Under the pieces are notes generated by a model that did not search any database, was not told the DNA's origin, and saw only the letters and a list, made by a program, of their open reading frames with translations. Shown here one piece after another: positions 47,051 through 57,571 of a stretch of DNA of 64,000 nt. The number at the start of each line of letters is the position of its first letter. Within the stretch, counting starts at the first letter, position 1. A program made the translations under genes and the position numbers. This stretch comes from Cladochytrium replicatum. Lineage: Eukaryota; Chytridiomycota; Chytridiomycetes; Cladochytriales; Cladochytriaceae. Location of the stretch: positions 310,001 to 374,000 of the forward strand of contig JAHLKD010000001.1 of NCBI GenBank assembly GCA_025526935.1, given 5' to 3'.

Positions 47051-47197
47051 CCCCAAAGGATTTTGACAAGTCAGGGCATGCAAATTCGAGAGATCACTGC
47101 AGCAACTGACTTGTCAAAATCCTTTGGGGAGCTCTATCCTTTGTTAGTTGCTGCAGTGATCTCTCGAATTTGCATGCCCCAACAAAGGATAGAGCTC
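47051..47197. repeat. Interleaved inverted repeats (A-B-A'-C-B'-C')
   Basis: Three perfect inverted pairs overlap: A 47051-47073 with A' 47107-47129 (23 bp); B 47074-47107 with B' 47146-47179 (34 bp); C 47129-47145 with C' 47181-47197 (17 bp). In copy 1 the same region is simply A-B'-C' without duplication. Confidence 0.95.
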
Positions 47198-48370
47198 CTG
47201 GAGGAGCGCAAAAACACCTTTCCAAAACCTGTGGGATTGGCTGTCGACTCTTCGCAATGATGGAGTTAAATTTCCTGAATGGCTTGTGGAGTTTGAGAAA
47301 ATGTGCTCGATAAATTTTTTCAAACCACGTCTTTATGAATGACCCAAGATTCATGGTGAAGTACAGGACGAGGATAGCAACGAGGACGATTTCAAGAATG
47401 TCAGTGATTCCAGTGAAAGTGAGGACCCTACTGGCGGAGTACCGATGAGATTGACTTCGGGGCAGATGATGCCATGGACAATAGAAGTTTCAAGTCACCC
47501 GCACAATTCCATGCTCTTTTACCTCCTACACAACCCTCGCAGGCTCGACAAACTAAGTCATTTAAAAAAACTGGACAACCTATGGTATTTTTGAATGATT
47601 GACACATTTGCCCTACTGACTCCCACTACTTATCAACAGTTCCCTTGCTATATTCAATTGCTGATGTGACCAGAATACCTCCGCTCGATCCGTGCTCCGT
47701 TACACCAGCCCACTGACGACCCCAAGTTCGCACACCAAAGCTAAAAGAATTTCCCATGATTTCGAGTTTTACGCTAAAAGACTTTGCTATGGACGGAAAG
47801 CAGCTTGTTGGGCTATACATGAGGTACATACAAGAACAGCATCCTGAGGACACACGACCTGCCAAAAATCATACAAGAACAGCATCCTGAGGACACATGA
47901 CCTCCCAAAAATCAAAGACATGGACTCAGCTGAATTGTACGAGCCGTGGGTCAACCGTGTGTTCTACAAGATCGCGCTTCCAATGCCCATGCCGGCGATT
48001 CGGCAACTGGAAGAATCATCACGGATAGGGTCACAGTTTCAATTCATCGTAGGAAAAGCAAGCTCGTCTCCTCACCATCCAGATTATGGCCGTGGGACAA
48101 AGCAACGAAGCGCTTTGCTTATCCCAATGTTGGTATATTGGAATGATTTGTATGCCAAATATACAGTTCCACTATTTCTGTTGCAGGTGCACTTCCAACC
48201 CACCCAATAGAAAGGGGGACATCTGATTTCCCAGCTCCCAAGTCCAGGACACCTGTACTACTCCAAAGGTCCATTTCTCCAAGCTTTGCCGAGTTTATCA
48301 ACTTGCAAAAATCAACTCGGCGAGAAAGTAGCAGGAATGGCGACTTGCAGAGAACCTGAGGATGCAGCGA

Positions 48371-48743
48371 GCCATCGCGATAAGCTACCTGCTAGGAGCG
48401 AACAAATTGACGAATTAAGCTGGGGTTTTAGTAGGTAGTTCACCATTGACAGTAACGGACCGCAGTCAGGTGTCTTCACTCCTGGGTGGCTGTGCCAACC
48501 TCTCGTGTTCCCACCTGCAATCCCCAATCGAAACCCGCTCTCTCGGGCTCTCTCCATTCATCATCGTCATTATTATTATTTTCTTTCTCCTTTTTTTGTT
48601 TGGTCTCTGTCTCGACGTGTGCGAAGGGTCCTCTGCTCTCCTCTCCTTGAACAGTTCACAAGTGCTCAGCCTTTTGGCTGGCCTCCCGTCAACCGTGTTG
48701 TATCTGTGTGCCTGCCCTCATCTTCGCCACTGAAAATCTGAAA
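48371..48743. promoter_or_regulatory. 5' region of the MYND-domain gene
   Basis: 373 bp with a long pyrimidine-rich tract (48560-48660), typical of a fungal promoter/5' UTR. No ORF of note. Confidence 0.5.
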
Positions 48744-50667
48744 ATGGTTCGCGAGTCTAACTTCAACAATCCTGCTGCCCAGCAGGCTGCCATCATCATC
48801 ACCCCAAACCAATATGACAAGCGTGCCCTCACCTGTGCGGACCCTCTTGCCCTCACAAATTCGCTCGTCAACCTGTCGTACATGACTTCAATATCGACTC
48901 TCCGCATCGCCTACGTCCTTGCTACCGACGGCGGCCTAGAACTCATCGTCCGCATCCTTCGCAGGCTGAGGGTGGCACCCGATGACTCTCTCTCGCGCTT
49001 CGCATACTCCGCCGCTCTAACTTGCCTCTCAAACGTTGCAGTGCGTGGAAATCAGCGCCTCAGAAAACGTTTGGTAGAGGCTGGCGTAATACCTGTCATC
49101 ATTGACCTCCTGCTAAAGGTGGTCAAAGTATTGGAGGTTTTGAAGACAAATGGCCTTTCCACTACTCAGACTTCCATTACCACCTCGCTCCAGGAAGCAT
49201 CCTCTCAATCCCAACCGACCAACGACCGGCTCACTCAACCTCCACTCCCGCCACCACCAGTAGAAACTGTGCAGGTCACAACGCAAGTGACCTTCGCTAC
49301 CCCTGCAATCGAGCTCGAAAACTCGCACAACCGATCCACCCACCTGCCTGTGAACTCCTCTGAAGAGGTCGCACGATGGCTCCGATCTTCTCGTGAGTCA
49401 CTCATGTCTGTTGTAGAAGCTGACGTGGACACGGACTCAAACTGGGGAGAAAGTGCCGTCCCAACCCACATTGCTCACACCACGCTCCACTCCAACCTTC
49501 GCCACGCTGCTAGCTCACGCTCCTCGTCTGTGGATAACAGTGACGCCTGTTATCACTCGCAGCCCTGCGACATGGACGTTGACAGCGACTTCCCATCTTC
49601 TCCCGCCGTTCCATCCATAGATACTATTTATCCCCCACCGTCCCCGCAAATGGCATCCGATTTTGTCATCTCTTTCGACTCTACCGGCGACTCTGCTCCG
49701 TTATACATGCAACCTCTCTTCCATCCCGGACCACCGTCAGAAGACAACGCAACATCCTCCCACTCAGGTCCATCTGAATTTCCCACAGCTGCAGGATCTG
49801 CGCTTAGATATTCATCGGATTCCGATCACCTCTTGACGGACATCTTGCACCGCGTCGATGACATTTTGTTAGCGATCAAGCTGGTGGCATATCTCTCCAA
49901 ATACCCTGCCATTCGTGCTGAACTTCACTCTGGTCACTCGCACAACGTCTTTGAACTCGTAGAGGTTTTCACTGCAACATCCAACCTTGTGGAAGTGCGG
50001 CGCTGGGCCATTATCTGCATGCGAAATGCGTTTAAGCGCGACTCTGCGAGCAGTAGTAGCAGCAGCTCTGCCGGTGAGCACCGACACGCTGGAAACCCTT
50101 CCGCCGCCGCTGCGGGCGGGCAACATGGTGGAACGAGCTTGAGGAGGTGCGGAAATTTAAAGTGTGGAAAGTGGGAGGAAGTGCCGAGACAGTACAGCAA
50201 GTGCTCTCGGTGCAGGCGTGTGACTTATTGCAGGTGAGCCAGAACCCTACGTTCAGTTTTAAATTTTAATTTCTTCAATGCGAAAATTCAGTAAAACTTG
50301 CCAGCGAACAAGCTGGCCGCTCCACAAGAACTGGTGCCTGAAATACGAATCCACCAATGCTACCACTACCTCGGGGGTGGAAGGTACGGTCCCGCCACCA
50401 CCACCTGCGCCGGCCGACACGATATCGACTCTCCCCATCCCTCCCGTCACTACACCCGGTGCCCCAAGGCACACACATACTCCCGAAATCACCACCGGAG
50501 GGGATGGCGGTATTGGAGCATGGGGAGCACCGATACTCCCTCTCGCGATGGAGCGCCCGATCCCGCCGCAGCCACCTCAGATGGATGCGATGAGAGACCG
50601 GGTTATGATGGCGAGGAGGAGGGAGAATTTGATGGAGCAGGGACAGATTTCTTTCCTTGATGAGTAG
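48744..50667 (+). CDS. MUB1: MUB1/SamB-type MYND zinc-finger protein
   Basis: Two exons, 48744-50233 and 50292-50667, 621 residues. It starts 'MVRESNFNNPAAQQAAIIIT' with 'YDKRAL' and 'DGGLELIVRILR', the conserved N-terminus of Mub1/SamB proteins, with armadillo-like helices. The middle is Ser/Pro/Thr-rich. The MYND finger spans the splice: 'CGNLKCGKWEEVPRQYSKC', 'CRRVTYCSKTCQRTSW' and 'HKNWC', supplying the seven Cys and one His ligands. The C-terminus is Pro-rich and ends 'QGQISFLDE'. In yeast Mub1 partners the E3 ligase Ubr2 to degrade Rpn4; SamB controls morphogenesis in Aspergillus. Confidence 0.92.
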
Positions 50668-52124
50668 AGTTATCTTTGACGACTGCTGGAACGAAAGGCA
50701 AGATCTTCTTTTTGTTGCGCCCTCCCTTTTTGTGACTCCCTCCCTTATCAGTGATATCATTTTTAGGTTCAAAATTTTTCAAATTGTGTGTCGGTTCTGT
50801 CTTTTTCTCCGATATATTTTGCCTTATTTCTTCGTATCGATGACTTGTTCGAATGTGTGTTTAGGTAAGGTTGGAGGGTTGTGGAACGGACGGGTGGTTT
50901 TAGTTTTATTGTTTCTCGTTTCTCAAGGGAGGTTTTGGGAACAAATCAGGACATTGATTTCCACGTTTTGTTTTTCCTCTGTACTCTCAATATGTCTTTT
51001 AAAGAAGGAGACAGAATTGAACATTCAAAGATTCTCCGTTTTCGGCTCCAGTTGAGGCTCTTACATTCTTTTTCGGCCCATCGAACTTTTTTTGACACAA
51101 CTTTCACTGCCCACACGGCTTGCTCACCCCAACAACCCCCAAAAACATTCAGTCTCCCTGCGTAACTAGGGCAAATTAGTTTGTTTCTTCACAATTGCCG
51201 GGCCAAACAACATTATCAAGCTATGCGCAATATTGTTTCTCAGGGACCTCGCGAACTGGGTTTATTGAACTATTTTTCGCTGTCTTTTCAATCGTTTGAA
51301 AAAATCTGGAGGTTTTACTTTTGAACGGGGTGATTGTCCCATTGCTTCTTATTTTCCTCACTTTCACCTCAGGTCAGACGGGTGTTTTGCCTGATTCTGG
51401 CGGTAGGAAAAAACCTTGACCCTATTGTTTCTCGGTTCCCTTCTACGACATGTTATTTTTTCCTTTCGAGTAACTTTTATTATGTTATTCGCCCACCTTC
51501 ATTTCTTCGAACTTTCCATTTTTTTTATTTCTGTTGGTGTATTCCCTCGAAGAACACCAAACCAATTCCTCTTCAGGACTGAAGTGGGACAATACCCCGT
51601 TCTTTAATTTTTTTTCCTGATAATTGGAGGTCGATCCTCTTATTGGTTTCACCTTTTTTATGTTATGATTTCACATTTGAACAATCTGATTATGAGTGTT
51701 TTCTTTTTGTAAAAGGGAAACCCAATATGAATTCGTCATGTTCACAAAACGAGACTCAGGGCCTGAGCAAGTGAGGGTTGGTGCTGATGCTGATCTTGAG
51801 ATGTTCCATGATCGTCATCAGTTCATAAAATCACGATCCAATCATTTAATAGGAGGCGTGGCACGGAGAGCTAAAGCATACAACCACCGAACGAGAATTG
51901 CGTGGAGGGCACACCGAGTGGGCGATTCCATAAATGTAAATAAATGCCACCGAGTGGCCGACCTCACCGGAGTCTGTCGTAGTATTAATAATAAATGCCA
52001 TTATTATTTATTATTTATCCAATATTTCTCGCCACTGCGCAAACGCCCACAAAGACACACGAGCCATCCAAAAACCAAAAAGACGGGATCCCAAAATCGA
52101 ATTGTATCCCTTGCACACAAAAAG
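50668..52124. other. A/T-rich intergenic region, no gene recognised
   Basis: 1.46 kb of T-rich sequence (many TTTT runs) followed by the promoter of the next gene. The open frame upstream of the 52125 ATG is only read-through, without motif. Confidence 0.5.
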
Positions 52125-55100
52125 ATGGCAACGGCGAACGCAGGATCGTTGCGCACCTTGCTCACTGAGAAAGACAAGTCGGGCGGCAACTTTATCATCC
52201 CAGAGGGACACCAGAACGCAGTCATCAATGTCGGGACAAAGGCGTTGGAGATGTACAAGACAGCCGCGCATGTGCTCAAGCCCGTCATCTCGTTGACGCC
52301 GGACGTGCTGGATCAGCTTGCGTCGATACACCCCTTGGTGGCGGTCACTGTGAATGTGTTCAAGGTGGACTGATATGCGTTTGTGGAGGGATGTGTTTTG
52401 ATGGTGGATTAAAACGGGTTCTTTGATATTTTTTTGTAGATGGTGGTCGCGTTGGAGATGCAGAGGAAGGACAATCAGAAAAAGATCAAAGTGCTTGTCG
52501 ACGTGATGGAGGACTCGATGGGCGAGTTGACGTTTATCAAGCAAGGAAAGGTGTCGGATCAGGTCGAGCCCGTGCTGAAGAAGCTCTCGGAACAGAGCCG
52601 TAGTTTCGGTCAGTGCTCATTACAATCAATTTTCTTTTGGTCGATTGACATTGAGTTGGTTTTTTGCAGGTGTGTTCGTCCAGAGTTATGTGGACATGTC
52701 TCGGACGGTCAAGGTGTTCCAGTCCAGCGGGATCCAAACGAAACTCAACGGTTTCGCTAAATGTATGTCATCCAACATCTGGCAGATGTCCCAGTTTTCT
52801 AATCACCAGTCTTTTCCCAGCCTTTGCCGACATCAAAGTCGAGCTTTCCCACAAACTCCAGCTCCAAAACTCCGTCGCGATCTCCAACCAATCCGAAGCT
52901 CTCGCGCGACAAGAAGATCGTCTCGATCAGATCATGAGGATCCTCGAGGCTAAGTCCGCCGAGGAGCGTTCGGCCGAGCAATTCTTCTCCCGCCACGGCG
53001 GCATCGAGAACTGCAAGAACGACAACCAGCTCATCCAGGAACTCGCAGCCTCCTTTGGCGAAACGATCAACAAGGACGTCATCTCGTCGATCCACTCGGG
53101 TTTTGAGCAGATCCTCGCGGCCAACCAGGCGCAGTTCGACCGCGTGCTGGAGCAGCAGACGAAGGAGTTTAGCAACATCAATGTCAAACTTGACGCATTG
53201 CTGGATATGGGTCCGCACAAGTTGATACGGCACAAAGTCGTTGCGGAAATATGGAAGAAGAACGATTTTGGAGGGAGTGTGAAGGGGAAGTTGTTTATCG
53301 AGGCGTTGTATACGCATTACTTGCTCTCGGTGCCGCCCGATGATCCGGATCATTGGATGGTGAATCTGTTGAGCTTGACGTATGCACAGTCGATCATTGA
53401 CTCGATCGATGTGGATTTGACTGGTATGCGATCAGCCCCCCGGTGAACGTATCCAGTGTCTAATTTGTGATTGTGCATAGGTCACTTGAATGTTCACGAA
53501 GTCAACACATTCTTTGATGCAAAGCCGGCTTACTTCAGGTCAGTTGATTGCAAAAAAAAGAGGAACCAAAAGCTTATCGCTCCCATGTTTTCAAGCTTAA
53601 TGGAATGGTTGGTATATTCCGGCCTGGTCATCGATTACCAGCGAGTGGTAAGTTTTTTGATCCTTCAACCCCATGTGCTGTGAAGTTCATTTACGCCTCT
53701 CCAGAAATACATCAACGAAAGCCAAGCCATAGTTTTCGAAGACATGAAAGGATTGAACGATCAGTTTGACGAGGAAACTAAGAAGATGCTCCAGCCATAT
53801 TTCAAGGAGGTCTTGCCGGACATTACTCGGAGTAAAGCCAAAGGCTGGGACATCACGAAGAAATCTCAATTCGCAGAGTATCGTCGCCTCATCGACCTGA
53901 TGGAGCGCCGAGAGGCGCACATGTTACCCAAGATCCAAGATCTGGTGGATCAGATTGGTCGGTACCAGAGACGCGCGTTCATGCCGAACGACTACTACAC
54001 CTATCGAGACGATGTGAGAATCAATCATCATGGGTATCCGAGTAAACAAGATTCTGATGTCTCCAATTTCAGGTACACGCAGGTGCCGAAGGAGACCGCA
54101 TGCTCCAAGAAGACGACGCAGACGACAACCTAGCCTTTGTCTTCCTCTTCCAACGCGAGCTCCTCAAGCGTCACGTCAGCATCCTCAGCGCGGCCGCCGA
54201 GGACCCTGAGAACGCAAAACTCATCCTCTCCCCAACGACAATCAAGAACATGATCCAGGACATAAAGTCCATAGCTCAGGTCCTGATGGAGCAAGCGATC
54301 GATCTGTACCTCGACGCTGAGCGCATGAAAGTCGCCGACCCGATCTCGTTCGTCAAGCGCGCGTTCGGCGGGTCACTTTTCACGTGGTACTTGCACTACG
54401 AGAAGGTGAAGCATCGTCTTGGGTCGGATTTCAGGGTCGAGGAGGAGCTTACAGCCGATGTGGACGCAAGCGAGGCGGAAATTCAGAGGAAGCTGATGTA
54501 TGGAGATGGAGCTGCAGCGGAGCAGCCCGAAATACTCGGGAGGACGGGGTCGATCCTGAGGACGGTGAAGGAGTTTGAGAGCGGACAGACGGCGAAGGCG
54601 AAAGAGTTGGATGTGGAGGTCAACCCGAGAGGGCATTTGAGAGAGTCGAGGCTGATGGAGATGGAGCGATCGATTGCAAGCATTTTCGAGATGAGAATGG
54701 AGAATATCAAACGGAATGGAGAGGAGAGGGTATGTTGATATCAGGAGAGCCCAGAGCCCACGTTTCTAACGTTTGGTTTCAACAGGACAAACTTATCCTC
54801 GAACGACTCTTGAAAGCCGAAGAATCTCAGTCAAATGTTGACAAGATGCTTGTTTACATTGGGCAGAAAGTACGAACGATCAACTCGGAAGCGCAAGATT
54901 CCCGAAGCTACGTCGAAGCCGGACTAGAGGAGCTTGATGCTCGCATGACACGCATGGAAGGACTCCTCGAAGTGCTCCTGAATCATTTGAAAGTTAACCC
55001 CTCTCCAGGTATCAGCCCCTCGCGCGATGTTGCGTCGCCAATGGGATCTCGGCCGGGAACCCAATTACCCCCTCCGCCAGACTTTCCGCCACCTCCCAAC

Positions 55101-55802
55101 GTCCCAACATTCATGAACGGCAATGGCCTGTCTTCACCCAACCCGATGCAATACCCAAACATGCAGATGGGGAACTACTCGGCTCCACAAACGCCGCAAC
55201 CAAGCTCCTATCCAGCCACACCATCGCAGCAGATCCCCTACTCCAACACCCCTCCATCTCAAGGAAGTTCCTACCCCGCAGTTTCCGCTCCAGGCCCACA
55301 ACCCAACTCCTACGCAACACCAGCCCTCCTGTCGATTTCTCCGCCAGCCTCATCTTCGCCACTCCACTCCTCGATGGCAACTTCAACTCCTGGAAACGGT
55401 CCCTCCAGTGCATCGTCATCGTTCCCAGCTACCCCGTCGTCGGCAGTGTCACCATCAAACACCAGCCAGCGCACACCGGTGTACCCCCACGCAGATGAGG
55501 TGCGGTTTTACTACCCAACAGCGCCGTCAGTGCCGCCAACCTCCGCACCTGGTCTTACCAAAAGCCCGAGTGCGCCGAACCTCAAGGCAGCCGCGGCGTC
55601 TCAGGTCGGTGGATACAGGTCGTACCCTGATGACGCCGACATGCGGCCTCCGATGCAGCAGTTTGGATCGGGTTATGGGCAGGGCTACGGCGGTGCGGGA
55701 ATGGGGAACAAGGGAGATTGGAATGGGGGAAATAGTAGGGGTGTGGACGCCAAGAGCGTCGAATCTGAAAAGAAGAAGTGGAGTATATTTGCAAGGAAGT
55801 AA
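52125..55802 (+). CDS. Fungal EF-hand/adaptor-type protein, function unknown
   Basis: Eight in-phase exons (52125-52364, 52440-52608, 52670-52762, 52821-53423, 53481-53647, 53705-54013, 54073-54729, 54786-55802), 1,084 residues. N-terminus: 'LDQLASIHPLVAVTVNVFK' then 'ALEMQRKDNQKKIKVLVDVM', much like the helical adaptor found at the start of many fungal NLR-like and EF-hand proteins. A coiled coil follows. Around residues 350-400 'PDDPDHWMVNLLSLTYAQS' and 'SIDVDLTGHLNVHEVNTFF' form a degenerate EF-hand. A long helical part continues to about 760, then a Pro/Ser-rich tail (about 800-1080) ending 'WSIFARK'. The family is widespread in fungi without known role. I read 53539-53575 as coding, as a 24-nt intron is improbable. 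Confidence 0.75.
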
Positions 55803-57571
55803 GTCAATATGTGCACGATGTTTCTTGGAGAGCACGACAATGCGTTTGGTTATTATACGCGATTTCTTTCCTATTCTTTATTTTTGTTATGCTGAAAACG
55901 AGCTTTTTGAAAAGCGGTAGAGTGCATGTTCAGTTGGTTGCTTTCTGTGTTAGCAATAAATGTATTCAACTCGGTTCGACGAAAACCAGCGTGGTGGGAA
56001 TCAACCACAATTTGAAACAAAAAATCCTTGCAAATGTTGTGGTGTTCAGATAAGTTTCACAAGGTCCATGAGGAAAGCTACTCTGTAAACAGTAGCAAGT
56101 CCGCCTGTTCCAAATGCTGCAGGCTAAGCGATATCAAGCAAAGAAATGTTCCTGATAGTATTTTGTCAGTCGAGATACTTACATGAGCCCATCAACCCTC
56201 TGGCGTCTTCCATTTGCCGCCGATAAGGGAAGGTGCTCTTGGATGAAGTGACCAGCACACGAACTCTGGGCGTTGGATCGATCCTTCACCGAGGTTTTTT
56301 CATTTCTGCGACATCTGGTAGTACATGCGGACAATCGGCAATCACACTTGATGACATCTGGTAGTACATGCGGACAATCGGCAATCACACTTGATGACAT
56401 CTGGTAGTACATGCGGACAATCGGCAATCACACTTGACGAACGAGCAAGAGGAGAACTGTCTTGATTCCAAAGAATTCGGGACTGTAGATCAAGGGACAC
56501 ACCTAGTCACCCGATGTCTTCCCTGTAACCCAACGCTCCACCTCCGAATGACTAAAATGAGACTGAAGGCTGTGACAGACAAACGTGTCCCACCCAAAAC
56601 ACCCCACGTCGAAACACCTGCATGCCTTGTTTCCGTAGCAAACGATTGCTAAGATCAACGAAGACCTCTGGGCCAAGTTGCTTTGTCGGGTGCCCGACAC
56701 CATCCGTGGAGAAGACTCCGTGATCACGGTTTTGGTGGGTTGTGGGGTGTTGGCATGGGAGCGAACCATCCACCGGTGCTTGTGAAGCTCTCTTAGCAGC
56801 CCGACCCAACAAAGAAGACAATCGTAAGTGTGTCAGCGGTATTTTCTTTTTTTGGTTGGCTAGATGGGAAGAACAGTCAAGACAGGAAATGGTTGGAAAA
56901 GGCGATGTCTTCGTTGTCTTCGACAGCAGCGAATTTCAGATCAAGGGGAAGGATAGTGAGTCGACAAATCTCCCGCATGCCAGTGTTTTTAAATACATGA
57001 AGACGGACAAGGCAGGCTCTGCAGCTGTGCTCGCGGGCCGTCGTGTGTCCATTTTGCATGCATTCTAGAACTCCGCTAACTCACTATCGATGCGTCCTGA
57101 TGATATCCTTCAGTTGTACTCTGGAAAGACTGTTTAGATCTACAACATCGGCGCGGAAGGGCCAACTTGGTGATGCACCGTGCTCGTCAAGCTCGGGCTT
57201 CAACCCAAATATTTCATCCATGGACACGTTCAGCTCACCTGCGGGAGTTTCCACCAAGCACGCTGCAAGGCGGATGCTTTCTGCCGCATTCTGATTGAAA
57301 TTGGAAGTAATCACAAGGTGTTGCAATATGCACGCATCCAGCAAGAGAGGCAGGGATGCTCGGCTGGGGGCAGCACGATGCGTTCTCGCTCTCCAACGAT
57401 TGCCGTCACCAGCAGTAGGGAACTCCGTAGGTGATGTGGGACGGTATTGAAGATCTCAAAGTGTTCCCACCTGTTGAAGTGTTGAAGTGGTGGGACACTT
57501 ATCTCGCTTGGATCGAGCGTAGTTTGAATGGGTGAAACATTGCAAGCGAGCATCTAATTACAGAGAACTAT
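55803..57571. other. Intergenic, no gene recognised
   Basis: 1.77 kb between convergent genes. Contains the 43-bp tandem repeat. A minus-strand open stretch at 57084-57344 looks mildly protein-like but lacks any recognised motif or partner exon. Confidence 0.45.
56310..56438. repeat. 43-bp tandem repeat, three copies
   Basis: Units 56310-56352, 56353-56395 and 56396-56438, starting GACATCTGGTAGTACATGCG, identical except for one base in the last copy. The length is not a multiple of three, so it is not a coding repeat. Confidence 0.95.

Larger units (their letters stand above)
45740..48370 (+). mobile_element. Degenerate dispersed element, copy 3 (possible Fanzor/TnpB-like)
   Basis: Collinear with copy 1 in opposite orientation: the CCHC-like cluster ('NCCSSCNKTGHKTT', about 45810), 'TTIDALSDSTPLAKRRRVER' (about 46180), 'CLIPVIQNVA' (about 46310), the 'PQRRIELLEERKNTF'-like helix (about 47185), 'DMDSAELYEPWVNRVFYKIA' (47916 onward), then 'ATGRIITD' (about 48010). 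Nucleotide similarity to copy 1 continues to about 48365. Frame breaks are frequent. It is interrupted by a MITE-like insertion (46391-47018) and carries the interleaved palindrome at 47051-47197. No terminal repeats of the parent element were found, so its true ends are unknown. Confidence 0.6.

Noticed and set aside
51696-52124. Upstream extension of the first exon of the 52-kb gene
   Set aside because: Open by chance only; composition changes at the ATG at 52125 where the family-like N-terminus begins.
53539-53562. A possible intron between 'AKPAYF' and 'LIAPMFSS' in the EF-hand gene
   Set aside because: GT and AG are present, but 24 nt is too short and reading through keeps the frame.
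57084-57344. Minus-strand ORF downstream of the formin
   Set aside because: Mildly protein-like but without motif, start context or neighbouring exon; kept only as a remark in the intergenic entry.
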